Origin: an uncultured Bacteroidales bacterium
GTDB taxonomy: Bacteria > Bacteroidota > Bacteroidia > Bacteroidales > UBA932
Assembly (NCBI GenBank): GCA_900541925.1
Contig: UQMB01000001.1
Coordinates: forward strand, 189,189-253,188
DNA: 64,000 nucleotides
Direction: 5' to 3'
Positions 1 through 7,402 of this stretch are shown here, piece after piece. The notes under the pieces were generated by a model. It saw nothing but the letters and a program-made list of their open reading frames with translations. It had not been told where the DNA came from and did not search any database. Within the stretch, counting starts at the first letter, position 1. Each line of letters opens with the position of its first letter. Position numbers and translations under genes: made by a program.

Positions 1-1
1 G

Positions 2-139
2 ACATCGTTCGCCTTTTGGTACGCTCCTGACGGCAAGGGCTGGACGCTCCTGAAAGACAATGTCCCGGCGGACTATCTGTCCACTGCCGAGGCGGGAGGA
101 TTCACCGGCACAACAATTGGATTATATGCTACGAAATAG
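2..139 (+). CDS. GH43-type glycoside hydrolase, C-terminal fragment (gene starts before window)
   Basis: This frame is open from the window edge to a TAG at 137-139. It encodes a tail containing SFAFWYAPDGKGWTLL and ending GGFTGTTIGLYATK. That pattern is typical of the C-terminal beta-sandwich found after the five-bladed propeller in GH43 beta-xylosidase/arabinofuranosidase proteins. The catalytic domain lies outside the window, so substrate cannot be judged. The 3' end overlaps the start of the next GH43 gene by 14 bases, which suggests one operon and a tandem pair of side-chain-trimming enzymes. Assignment to the GH43 C-terminal domain is by motif recognition only. Confidence 0.7.
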   Translation, partial: TSFAFWYAPDGKGWTLLKDNVPADYLSTAEAGGFTGTTIGLYATK

Positions 140-1700
140 ATTTCTCGCGGCCCTTTTCACCCTGGCCCTCGCCGCAGGCTGCGGGCAGAAATGGCAGGAT
201 GCCGTCAATCCGCTGACTTATACTGACATCCCGGACAACGATGTCATCCGGGTCGGGGAAGACTACTATATGGTCAGCACCACCATGTACTACTGCCCAG
301 GCGCGCCGATCATGCATTCCCGAGACCTGGTGCATTGGCGTATAGTGAATTATGTCTATGACTGCCTTGAGGACGATGACGTGTACAATCTCCGGAACGG
401 GGCGAATGCCTACGGGAAGGGGCAGTGGGCGACGTCCCTGAGGTACCATGACGGAGTGTATTATGCCCTTTTCATCGCCAATGACCAGAGGAAGACTTAT
501 GTCTATCGTACAGATGATATCATGGACGGCGAGTGGACCCGCTCGGTGATTGACCTGCCTATGCACGACGCGTCGATGCTCTTTGATGACGGACGGCTCT
601 ATGTCGTCTGGGGCAACGGGGACCTGCGCATCACGGAGCTTGAGCCTGACGGCTCGGCGCTGAAGGACGGCGGGGTGGACAGCGTTGTCATACGTGCTCC
701 GCGCGAGGGCTATATGCTGAGGGCGGAAGGGGCGCATCTCTATCATATAGGAGACTGGTATTATCTGCTTGAGATAGACTGGCCTCGCGGAGGTGTGCGC
801 ACTGAGACCTGCTGGCGCAGCCGGAACCTGCTTGGCCCTTACGAGAGCAGGGTGGTGCTTCAGGGCGAGTTCGATTCACGTCCGGACGGGGTGGCGCAGG
901 GGGCGATAGTTGATACTCCGGCCGGAGACTGGTATGCGATAATGTTCCAGGACCACGGCGCGGTGGGGCGCATACCGACCATACAGCCTGTGACCTGGAT
1001 GGACGGGTGGCCCGTGATGGGTGACGGAGGCGTGCCGATGAAGACTGTTCGCGTCAATCTTCCTGTGTCTGGTGAGGACTATGTCTGGGCTTCGGATGAG
1101 TTTGATTCCTCTGAACTGGCCCTTGTCTGGCAGTGGAACCACAAGCCTGTGGACGGCCTGTGGTCCCTCACCGAGCGTCCGGGGTGGTTGCGGCTCCGTG
1201 CCGGCATTCCTGCGGAAGGTATAATGTCTGCCCGCAACACCTTGACCCAGCGGACTGTCGGACCGAAGTGCGTGTCGGAGGTCAAGCTTGACCTTTCGGG
1301 GCTAAAGCCCGGAGACCGTGCCGGAATCTGCGCATTCCAGAGCGGAAACATCGCAGTCGGCGCCGAGATGGGGTCTGGCGGCGCCGTGGATGTGGTGCTC
1401 CGCCGCTGTGGCCGTGACGCCAAGGATGAGGAGATCTACAGAAGCAGGCTCGGCGGTGATGCTCTGTGGCTGAGGCTTTATTATGTCTTCACCCCTTCCG
1501 AGGGGGAGGAGGCGGACACGGTGACGGCGTCCTGGTCCGAAGACGGTCGTGACTGGCATGACTGCGGCTACACCTTGAAGATGCGTTTCACCCTTGACCT
1601 TTTCACCGGCTACAGGACGGCGCTGTATTGCTATCCTGCTTCAGATGGCGGTGGCGGTTATGCTGATTTCGATTACTTCCGCCAGAGGGTGGTTGAATGA
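126..1700 (+). CDS. GH43 family glycoside hydrolase lipoprotein with C-terminal beta-sandwich
   Basis: The chosen ATG at 126 gives a lipoprotein signal (MLRNRFLAALFTLALAAGC) with Cys at residue 19. An upstream ATG at 60 would put about 22 poorly hydrophobic residues in front, so it is rejected. The mature start YTDIPDNDVIRVGEDYYM is the classic GH43 opening, with the catalytic Asp in the first blade. HDASMLFDDGRLYVVWG gives the middle Asp blade, and EGAHLYHIGDWYYLL supplies the usual general-acid Glu region. Residues from about 330 form a concanavalin-like domain. At 524 aa it has the normal length for a two-domain GH43. It probably removes arabinose, xylose or galactose side chains at the cell surface; with the nearby rhamnogalacturonan enzymes, pectin side chains are the likeliest target. 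Confidence 0.9.
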   Translation: MLRNRFLAALFTLALAAGCGQKWQDAVNPLTYTDIPDNDVIRVGEDYYMVSTTMYYCPGAPIMHSRDLVHWRIVNYVYDCLEDDDVYNLRNGANAYGKGQWATSLRYHDGVYYALFIANDQRKTYVYRTDDIMDGEWTRSVIDLPMHDASMLFDDGRLYVVWGNGDLRITELEPDGSALKDGGVDSVVIRAPREGYMLRAEGAHLYHIGDWYYLLEIDWPRGGVRTETCWRSRNLLGPYESRVVLQGEFDSRPDGVAQGAIVDTPAGDWYAIMFQDHGAVGRIPTIQPVTWMDGWPVMGDGGVPMKTVRVNLPVSGEDYVWASDEFDSSELALVWQWNHKPVDGLWSLTERPGWLRLRAGIPAEGIMSARNTLTQRTVGPKCVSEVKLDLSGLKPGDRAGICAFQSGNIAVGAEMGSGGAVDVVLRRCGRDAKDEEIYRSRLGGDALWLRLYYVFTPSEGEEADTVTASWSEDGRDWHDCGYTLKMRFTLDLFTGYRTALYCYPASDGGGGYADFDYFRQRVVE

Positions 1701-1740
1701 CAGAGACAGGGGGGACATTTGAGCCGCGTGTAAAATACTT

Positions 1741-1769
1741 TTTGTTTTATCGAAAAAATGATATATTTG
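1741..1769 (+). promoter_or_regulatory. Candidate Bacteroidetes promoter for the DUF4249/TonB operon
   Basis: TTTG at 1741-1744 and TATATTTG at 1762-1769 match the Bacteroidetes -33 and -7 elements (TAnnTTTG). The spacing is 17 bases, slightly shorter than the usual 19-21. It lies about 70 bases before the first DUF4249 start codon, in the AT-rich gap after the GH43 gene. Confidence 0.5.
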
Positions 1770-1837
1770 CAGGTGGCAGACCGATATACCATCCTGATTA
1801 TTTGATATTTGTGTAAAACCTCGTAATTTGATTTACA

Positions 1838-2872
1838 ATGAAAAAAACTCATTCGCTTTTTTTGCTTGTGCCGCTGTTTCTCGGCTGCATGGTTTTCATG
1901 TACCTTGCTCTTGCCGGCTGCGTGCGGGATGTGGTGCTGGATGCGGGGGAGAAGCCGCAGGTGGTGGTGGAGTGCGTGCTGACGGCGAGCAGTCCGCAGG
2001 AGCTGCGTCTTTCTTTCACCAAGGGGGCATCGCTCGCGGCGGCTCCGGAGCTGACGGAGGCGACTGCTCGGCTGACTGATCTAACGGACGATTATCCGGC
2101 GGGGGAGTTCCGCCGCAGGGAGGACGGGGCCTGGGTTCTCGACTATGCGGCAGTGCCCCGTCACAGCTACAGGCTCGAAGTGGAAGTCCCGGGGTACGAT
2201 CTGGTCTGGGCGGAGCAGACGATGCCAGAAGGGATTACGGTGGAAACGAAGGTGCATAGTATACCAGCGCCGCCATGGTCTTCATCGTCTGGTTCTTATT
2301 CATTTATGAGTTATCGGATGACGGATTATGTCCGTTCTCTGTGGTTGTGTGGCGTTTTTTATTATGTATCGGCTGCGGAAGAGAAAAACTATGTCGGACG
2401 TGTATGCGCTGACTATCCAGGTATTGATGCATTCAATCTTACGGGAGATATTTACAGCCCTGAGATTATGGGCGAGGGGACAGTTTTCAGTGCGGCAATA
2501 TATGGCAGTTTGTACGGGAAGCCTCTCTATAGGCGATTCATATATATCCGTGATGCTTCGCCAGACCATCGGTTTGTCGTGTCTGGCGATTTTCCGGGTG
2601 ATTATTCGGAGCAAGCGGGACATTGCAAAATGGCCATACGCTTCTCCTCTTTTAGTCTTGATTATGATCAGTATCTGAAACAGGCCGTGATGATTGTTGA
2701 TTCCGATGGCGCTTCTGAGCTGACTTCAGTTTTCGCCCGGGACAATATACTCAAACATCCATGGCGGCATCGGGATATTCGGTGCCTGCACCTCAACAAC
2801 CGAAGACTGGCTCCGAGGATACCAATATATAGAAACCGGATGAATAACAATCATATAACTACACTGATATGA
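1838..2872 (+). CDS. DUF4249-family lipoprotein, chimeric N-terminus (first copy)
   Basis: This 344-aa lipoprotein resembles the DUF4249 family: lipid anchor, an Ig-like segment (VVVECVLTASSPQELRLSFTKGA) and a variable C-terminal part. DUF4249 genes commonly sit beside TonB-dependent receptors, as here. The N-terminus is odd. It has two successive lipoprotein signals, MKKTHSLFLLVPLFLGC ending at Cys17, then MYLALAGC ending at Cys28. The second begins where a 338-bp block identical to one in the third gene of the operon starts. Residues about 20-132 come from that GC-rich repeat; residues 133-344 are unrelated and AT-richer. The stop overlaps the next ATG (ATGA). Function is unknown; a surface accessory to the receptor is inferred from context. 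Confidence 0.75.
   Translation: MKKTHSLFLLVPLFLGCMVFMYLALAGCVRDVVLDAGEKPQVVVECVLTASSPQELRLSFTKGASLAAAPELTEATARLTDLTDDYPAGEFRRREDGAWVLDYAAVPRHSYRLEVEVPGYDLVWAEQTMPEGITVETKVHSIPAPPWSSSSGSYSFMSYRMTDYVRSLWLCGVFYYVSAAEEKNYVGRVCADYPGIDAFNLTGDIYSPEIMGEGTVFSAAIYGSLYGKPLYRRFIYIRDASPDHRFVVSGDFPGDYSEQAGHCKMAIRFSSFSLDYDQYLKQAVMIVDSDGASELTSVFARDNILKHPWRHRDIRCLHLNNRRLAPRIPIYRNRMNNNHITTLI
1896..2233 (+). repeat. 338-bp perfect direct repeat, copy 1
   Basis: Bases 1896-2233 are identical to 4338-4675 (offset 2442) by line-by-line comparison. The flanks diverge abruptly on both sides. The block encodes the lipobox and Ig-like N-terminal region of both DUF4249 proteins in the same frame, and is visibly GC-richer than the sequence that follows each copy. 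Confidence 0.95.
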
Positions 2873-4305
2873 GAAAGAATTATTCGCTTTTGCTCCTGCT
2901 GCCGCTGGCTATCGGCTGCCAAGACAGACTTGCCGTACAAGGTGCTGGCAATTCTTACGTTGATGCACAGTCATCGAATGATGTGGCTGTCACTGTTCAA
3001 GTGAGTTCTCCGTTGACATTTGTCTCCCAGACTGATTTTTCAGCCTGGACAGAGATTCGAGGCATAGAAGAACGTTTCAAAGCGTGTGATGTGCCTGATG
3101 TGCAACTCAGGATGATGACGACGAGTGCTCTTGTGCGGTCAGTCCTGCATTATCCTCTGAATTATCTGGTCTTTGCTTATAACGACCCTCAGGAGGCTAT
3201 TCGGCTTGTATATGAGAATAGTGCTCTTCATCGTGAGCTGGCATCACGTCCCGATGCTGCCGAAGAATTGATCCGGGTTTTCAGCGTATCGGATATGACA
3301 TTAAATTCCAATAGGGTCAGCTCCATAAATGATAATGAGGCTTTGTCTTATGTGGACGGGATGTTCCTTGAGTACTTCCTTGGCTCTGGGCTTGTGTCTG
3401 GTTTGTCATCCGGGACAAACAGGACTGCATTGCGGGATGCGGTGCGTAGAAAGCTGGAACTCCGCTCCGCTGACACATTGACATACAGCCCTAATTCTCT
3501 CATGCCTCTATATGGTATTGACAGTCGGGAGAATCTTCGGATAGTCACTTCTGTAAATGGAGGTGAACTTGTCAGATACCAGACGGTGTATACATATTTC
3601 AAGAAGCCAATAGTTGGAATGGTGCTGACAGAATTTAGTTCGCAAGAAATTGCGAATCTGAACAATTTAGCTCAGATTCAATACCCTAACGCGACAATGA
3701 GAGGCCCGGCATCTGCAAAGTATAATTGCCACAGTTATGCGTGGTACAATAGTTCAACCGATAATGCGCTGTGGATAAATGCAGAATACGAGCACGAGTT
3801 TCAATTGTCAAAATACTGGACGAATGATTTGTATGTGAACTGCCCATCTTCTGAAGCGATCAAGGCACATTATTCAAGTGGTAATCACTCTGCAAATATC
3901 CTTTCATCCGGAAAATATCTTTCGAAATGGGGCTCCTGGCCATTGATGGAACACGACTATGATTATTGCCCCTATGTCCTATCAAATATTCAGTTCTTCA
4001 GTGTCCGCAACCAGCCGTTGTATAAACCAGAGGCGCAGATAACGGGTGATGCCACTGTGCGTCCTAACACTCTGCACGAGTATAGTGTGAGCGATCCTGA
4101 TTTGGATTTGACATATCAGTGGTCTGTTGCATATATGGACAATCTTGCAACAACACCGGGTACATGCGAGTTTACGGTTTTAGATGATAAAAAATGTAGG
4201 CTCAAATGCTATGAGTATGGTCTCTACAAATTGAAGGCTTATGGTTATTATGGAAACAACTGCGTTTCGTGGACAGAGCTCAATGTCATATCGATGGAGT
4301 TTTAA
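2869..4305 (+). CDS. Lipoprotein with CHAP/NlpC-P60-like cysteine amidase motif
   Basis: The 478-aa product starts MRKNYSLLLLLPLAIGC, a lipoprotein signal related in sequence to the leader of the preceding gene. No family is certain. The middle contains KYNCHSYAW (Cys287), then GNHSAN (His340), then a KWGSWPLMEHDYDYCPY segment. That order (Asn-Cys-His-x-Tyr-Ala-Trp, His-Ser-Ala, Lys-Trp-Gly) resembles papain-like CHAP or NlpC/P60 amidases in secreted Bacteroidetes proteins. Residues about 390-478 look like an Ig/PKD-type domain. A peptidoglycan or peptide amidase on the outer envelope is inferred. It lies between two DUF4249 genes, overlapping the first by 4 bases and separated from the second by 4 bases. 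Confidence 0.6.
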   Translation: MRKNYSLLLLLPLAIGCQDRLAVQGAGNSYVDAQSSNDVAVTVQVSSPLTFVSQTDFSAWTEIRGIEERFKACDVPDVQLRMMTTSALVRSVLHYPLNYLVFAYNDPQEAIRLVYENSALHRELASRPDAAEELIRVFSVSDMTLNSNRVSSINDNEALSYVDGMFLEYFLGSGLVSGLSSGTNRTALRDAVRRKLELRSADTLTYSPNSLMPLYGIDSRENLRIVTSVNGGELVRYQTVYTYFKKPIVGMVLTEFSSQEIANLNNLAQIQYPNATMRGPASAKYNCHSYAWYNSSTDNALWINAEYEHEFQLSKYWTNDLYVNCPSSEAIKAHYSSGNHSANILSSGKYLSKWGSWPLMEHDYDYCPYVLSNIQFFSVRNQPLYKPEAQITGDATVRPNTLHEYSVSDPDLDLTYQWSVAYMDNLATTPGTCEFTVLDDKKCRLKCYEYGLYKLKAYGYYGNNCVSWTELNVISMEF

Positions 4306-4309
4306 TACT

Positions 4310-5350
4310 ATGGGAGAAAAGCTGATAGTTTTGAGTATCATGTACCTTGCTCTTGCCGGCTGCGTGCGGGATGTGGTGCTGGATGCGGGGGAGAAGCCGC
4401 AGGTGGTGGTGGAGTGCGTGCTGACGGCGAGCAGTCCGCAGGAGCTGCGTCTTTCTTTCACCAAGGGGGCATCGCTCGCGGCGGCTCCGGAGCTGACGGA
4501 GGCGACTGCTCGGCTGACTGATCTAACGGACGATTATCCGGCGGGGGAGTTCCGCCGCAGGGAGGACGGGGCCTGGGTTCTCGACTATGCGGCAGTGCCC
4601 CGTCACAGCTACAGGCTCGAAGTGGAAGTCCCGGGGTACGATCTGGTCTGGGCGGAGCAGACGATGCCAGAAGGGTGCAAAATCTATTGTTCCTCTTATG
4701 CTCCTTATCAGTATGATGATTCGCAGCCTAAGTATAAAAACATGGTCGGAACAGAATACCATTACGAGACATTGAGTTATAACACTTGGATTTACGGGAT
4801 GAACTATGACGAGCGGACCGGGGCTTTCCAGGTCGCGGATGAGATTTGTACTGATAATGAATTTGTAGACAATTTCAACCTGACGGGAGGCACGTACATC
4901 CCGGAGACGAGCGACACTGACTACTACGGACGCGAATTGCCTTCGGAACTGTATCCATATCTGTCGGGAGCGAGTCTTCATAGGAAATACCTGAGGATCA
5001 AGAAAAACGATTCAAATAAAGTTTTTCTCATATCTGGATATTTCGATGGTCCGTATTACTATTACCTGGAGTGGCCATACGGGCCGCGGGAGCCATACGA
5101 AGACGAGGGATATCTGGTTTTCCTGTCAGTCTCAGATGACTACGACAGATATCTGAGAGAAGCCGTTGTGAAGGTATCAGAAGCAGGATTATCAGATATT
5201 ACTATGATATTCAGCCGCGAGAACATATTTACCAACATCAATGGTGGTGTCGGAATATTCGGGGCCCAGATAAAGAAAACCGGACAATGGATGCGAGCAT
5301 TCTTTGATATGAACTCAGAGCATCCGTTTCAGCCAAGACCTTTAAAATGA
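4310..5350 (+). CDS. DUF4249-family lipoprotein (second copy)
   Basis: The ATG at 4310 gives MGEKLIVLSIMYLALAGC, a clean single lipoprotein signal. An in-frame ATG at 4241 lies inside the preceding gene and is not credible. Residues about 11-122 are encoded by the 338-bp repeat and are identical to the first DUF4249 protein. The remaining 225 residues differ and carry acidic and Tyr-rich stretches. The stop TGA overlaps the ATG of the TonB-dependent receptor, indicating translational coupling. A receptor accessory or substrate-capture role is inferred from the neighbourhood; DUF4249 has no established biochemical function that I know of. Confidence 0.75.
   Translation: MGEKLIVLSIMYLALAGCVRDVVLDAGEKPQVVVECVLTASSPQELRLSFTKGASLAAAPELTEATARLTDLTDDYPAGEFRRREDGAWVLDYAAVPRHSYRLEVEVPGYDLVWAEQTMPEGCKIYCSSYAPYQYDDSQPKYKNMVGTEYHYETLSYNTWIYGMNYDERTGAFQVADEICTDNEFVDNFNLTGGTYIPETSDTDYYGRELPSELYPYLSGASLHRKYLRIKKNDSNKVFLISGYFDGPYYYYLEWPYGPREPYEDEGYLVFLSVSDDYDRYLREAVVKVSEAGLSDITMIFSRENIFTNINGGVGIFGAQIKKTGQWMRAFFDMNSEHPFQPRPLK
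4338..4675 (+). repeat. 338-bp perfect direct repeat, copy 2
   Basis: Identical to 1896-2233. Here the block begins inside a normal lipoprotein signal peptide, so this copy may be the donor and the 1896 copy the recipient of a gene-conversion event; direction is inferred only from the awkward double signal in copy 1. Confidence 0.95.
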
Positions 5351-7350
5351 CCTTTCCGATGAAAAAAACGATAATCACATTTCTGCTTCTGTTGCCTGCC
5401 GTCGCGCAGGCGCAGGAAGTAACCGACACTTTGAATGCGGCAATCAAGACAGGTGACAGGCGGGTCTCGAGGCGCATAGGCGAACTTGGGACCGACCTTG
5501 CCGGAATACGGGCGGTCGTCTCGCCTCTCGGAGAAGGCGACCCGATGCGGTGGATCCAGAGGCTTCCGGGGGTCACGACCGGCGCCGACGGCGGTTCCGC
5601 CGTGTATGTGCGTGGCGGGAACATGGGCAACAACCTGTTCTCCATAGACGGGATCCAGATATACGGGCAATCCCACCTGCTGGGCCTGACCACAGTCGTC
5701 CCGCAGTCCGTAATCGGCAATGTGTCCCTGCTCAAGGGCGGCTTTGACGGCAGCGCTGGCAATTTCACCTCTTCACAGATTCGCGTGGAGACAAAGACTC
5801 CCGGTCTGTCGAAGACGCGCGTCGGCGCCACGGTCAACAATTTTCTGCTCGGGGCGGAAGCCGATATTCCGGTGTCCGACAAGCTTTCACTCATGTTCTC
5901 CGGCCGCGTCTCACCCATGACCCTGGAATATCGTGCGCTCAAAGGCCTGATGCAATCATCGTTGGGCGACCTGAAGGATTTTCGTGCCGGGGTAGGGGAT
6001 GTCTACGCCAAGCTTCACTGGAATGTTTCGCCTCGGCACACACTTGAACTTTCGGGGCTGGGCAGCATTGACCATTACTCGTTCACTACCCCATCAGGCG
6101 CTGATGACGCCATGGGCTGGAAGAATGCTATCGCGATCCTCCGTTACCGAGGCCGCTTGGACCGCTCGCGACTCGAAGCCACGGCATCCTACAACCACTA
6201 CGGCAACAGCCGCGACCAGAAGACGGTTTTCCGCGGTATGCCGAGCCGCCTTTCGCTTACTTCGGCCATCCGGGAGGCGAACGCGTCCCTTTCGTGGAAG
6301 AGGCCGATAGGGAAGCATTTTGACATCGCGGCCGGAGGCCAGTTCAGGTATGCGTTTTTCGCTCCCGGGCGGGTGGCTTCAGTTACAAATGAAGCGGAGA
6401 CTTCTCTCGGCTCTGTCTATGTGAGCGGCGGCATCAATATCCCGGACAAACTCTCGGCCAAGGCGGCAGTGAGGGGCAATGCTTTCCATAACGCCAAATA
6501 TCGGGGTTTACGGATAGATCCGGAATTCAGTCTCTCTGCCAAGTGGGATGTGACAAGCCATTTCGCCGTTGAAGCCTCGTACGACAGGACGGTGCAGTAC
6601 TACCATACACTTGAGGGGCTGCCTGTCGGGTGGTCGCTTGATCTGATTGTCCCGTCAGGGGATAAGGTGCTTCCGGAGAGCGCGGAGCAGCTTAACGCAG
6701 GCGTGTCGTTTATTCTCGGCGGACATTCCCTGTTTCTGGGGGCTTTCGGCAAGGAGATGAGCAACCTCGTACTCTATAAGGAGGCCCAGACTATGTTCAG
6801 CGGCGGTCTGGCGGCCTGGGAGGATAATGTCGACATCGGCAGGGGTAAGGCGTACGGGGCGGAGCTCCTGTATGAGTATCGAGGGCGTGATTTCGGTGCG
6901 AGGGTCGCCTATACTCTCTCGAGGACAACCCGGGAAGGATTCGCTTCCATGAATGACGGTCAGCCGTTCAACGCCCGTTTCGACCGCAGACATGTGCTGA
7001 ATGCTTCCGCGCAGTGGCGCGGGTTCAGTGCCGCTTTCACGGCCCAGAGCGGGCATTGGGAAAACGGTGCCGCGGAAACCTACGCGATGCACATTCCCGG
7101 CCAGGAGTGGGCGGCCGACTATTTCGCCACGATCAACAACTACAAGATGCCGGCGGTGGTACGGCTCGATGTCGGTTACGCTTTCTCGTTCAAGTCGGGG
7201 CGTGTCGGGCACGACATCAATGTCGGGATCTGCAATGTGCTCAACCGGTTCAATCCGTTCATGCTTTATTTCGACACTTCCACTGAGAGCTGGAAAGAAC
7301 TTGCCCTGCTGCCGTTCTTCCCGAATATAAGCTATAGGGTTAGCTTCTGA
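5347..7350 (+). CDS. TonB-dependent receptor, plug and beta-barrel
   Basis: This 667-aa outer membrane protein has a signal peptide (MKKTIITFLLLLPAVAQAQ) from the alternative ATG at 5359. The ATG at 5347 overlaps the previous stop and adds four residues; either start could be used. The plug domain is plain: GDPMRWIQRLPGV, VYVRGGNMGNNLFSIDG and VSLLKGGFDGSAGN at about residues 60-140, followed by a long barrel ending in Phe (SYRVSF), as usual for BAM substrates. It lacks the N-terminal carboxypeptidase-like domain common in SusC proteins and no SusD follows, so it is not a SusCD pair. It probably imports a small ligand, with the DUF4249 lipoproteins as partners. Substrate unknown. Confidence 0.85.
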   Translation: MTFPMKKTIITFLLLLPAVAQAQEVTDTLNAAIKTGDRRVSRRIGELGTDLAGIRAVVSPLGEGDPMRWIQRLPGVTTGADGGSAVYVRGGNMGNNLFSIDGIQIYGQSHLLGLTTVVPQSVIGNVSLLKGGFDGSAGNFTSSQIRVETKTPGLSKTRVGATVNNFLLGAEADIPVSDKLSLMFSGRVSPMTLEYRALKGLMQSSLGDLKDFRAGVGDVYAKLHWNVSPRHTLELSGLGSIDHYSFTTPSGADDAMGWKNAIAILRYRGRLDRSRLEATASYNHYGNSRDQKTVFRGMPSRLSLTSAIREANASLSWKRPIGKHFDIAAGGQFRYAFFAPGRVASVTNEAETSLGSVYVSGGINIPDKLSAKAAVRGNAFHNAKYRGLRIDPEFSLSAKWDVTSHFAVEASYDRTVQYYHTLEGLPVGWSLDLIVPSGDKVLPESAEQLNAGVSFILGGHSLFLGAFGKEMSNLVLYKEAQTMFSGGLAAWEDNVDIGRGKAYGAELLYEYRGRDFGARVAYTLSRTTREGFASMNDGQPFNARFDRRHVLNASAQWRGFSAAFTAQSGHWENGAAETYAMHIPGQEWAADYFATINNYKMPAVVRLDVGYAFSFKSGRVGHDINVGICNVLNRFNPFMLYFDTSTESWKELALLPFFPNISYRVSF

Positions 7351-7375
7351 AACAGTCTGGAGGGTTGAATACAAA

Positions 7376-7398
7376 AATCCGGGGGAAGCCCCCGGATT
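7376..7398. terminator. Bidirectional intrinsic terminator
   Basis: AATCCGGGGG at 7376-7385 pairs perfectly with CCCCCGGATT at 7389-7398 over a 3-base loop. It sits between the convergent ends of the TonB-dependent receptor (+) and the GH105-CE12 gene (-), with A-rich and T-rich flanks on the respective sides. Confidence 0.85.
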
Positions 7399-7402
7399 CT
7401 TA

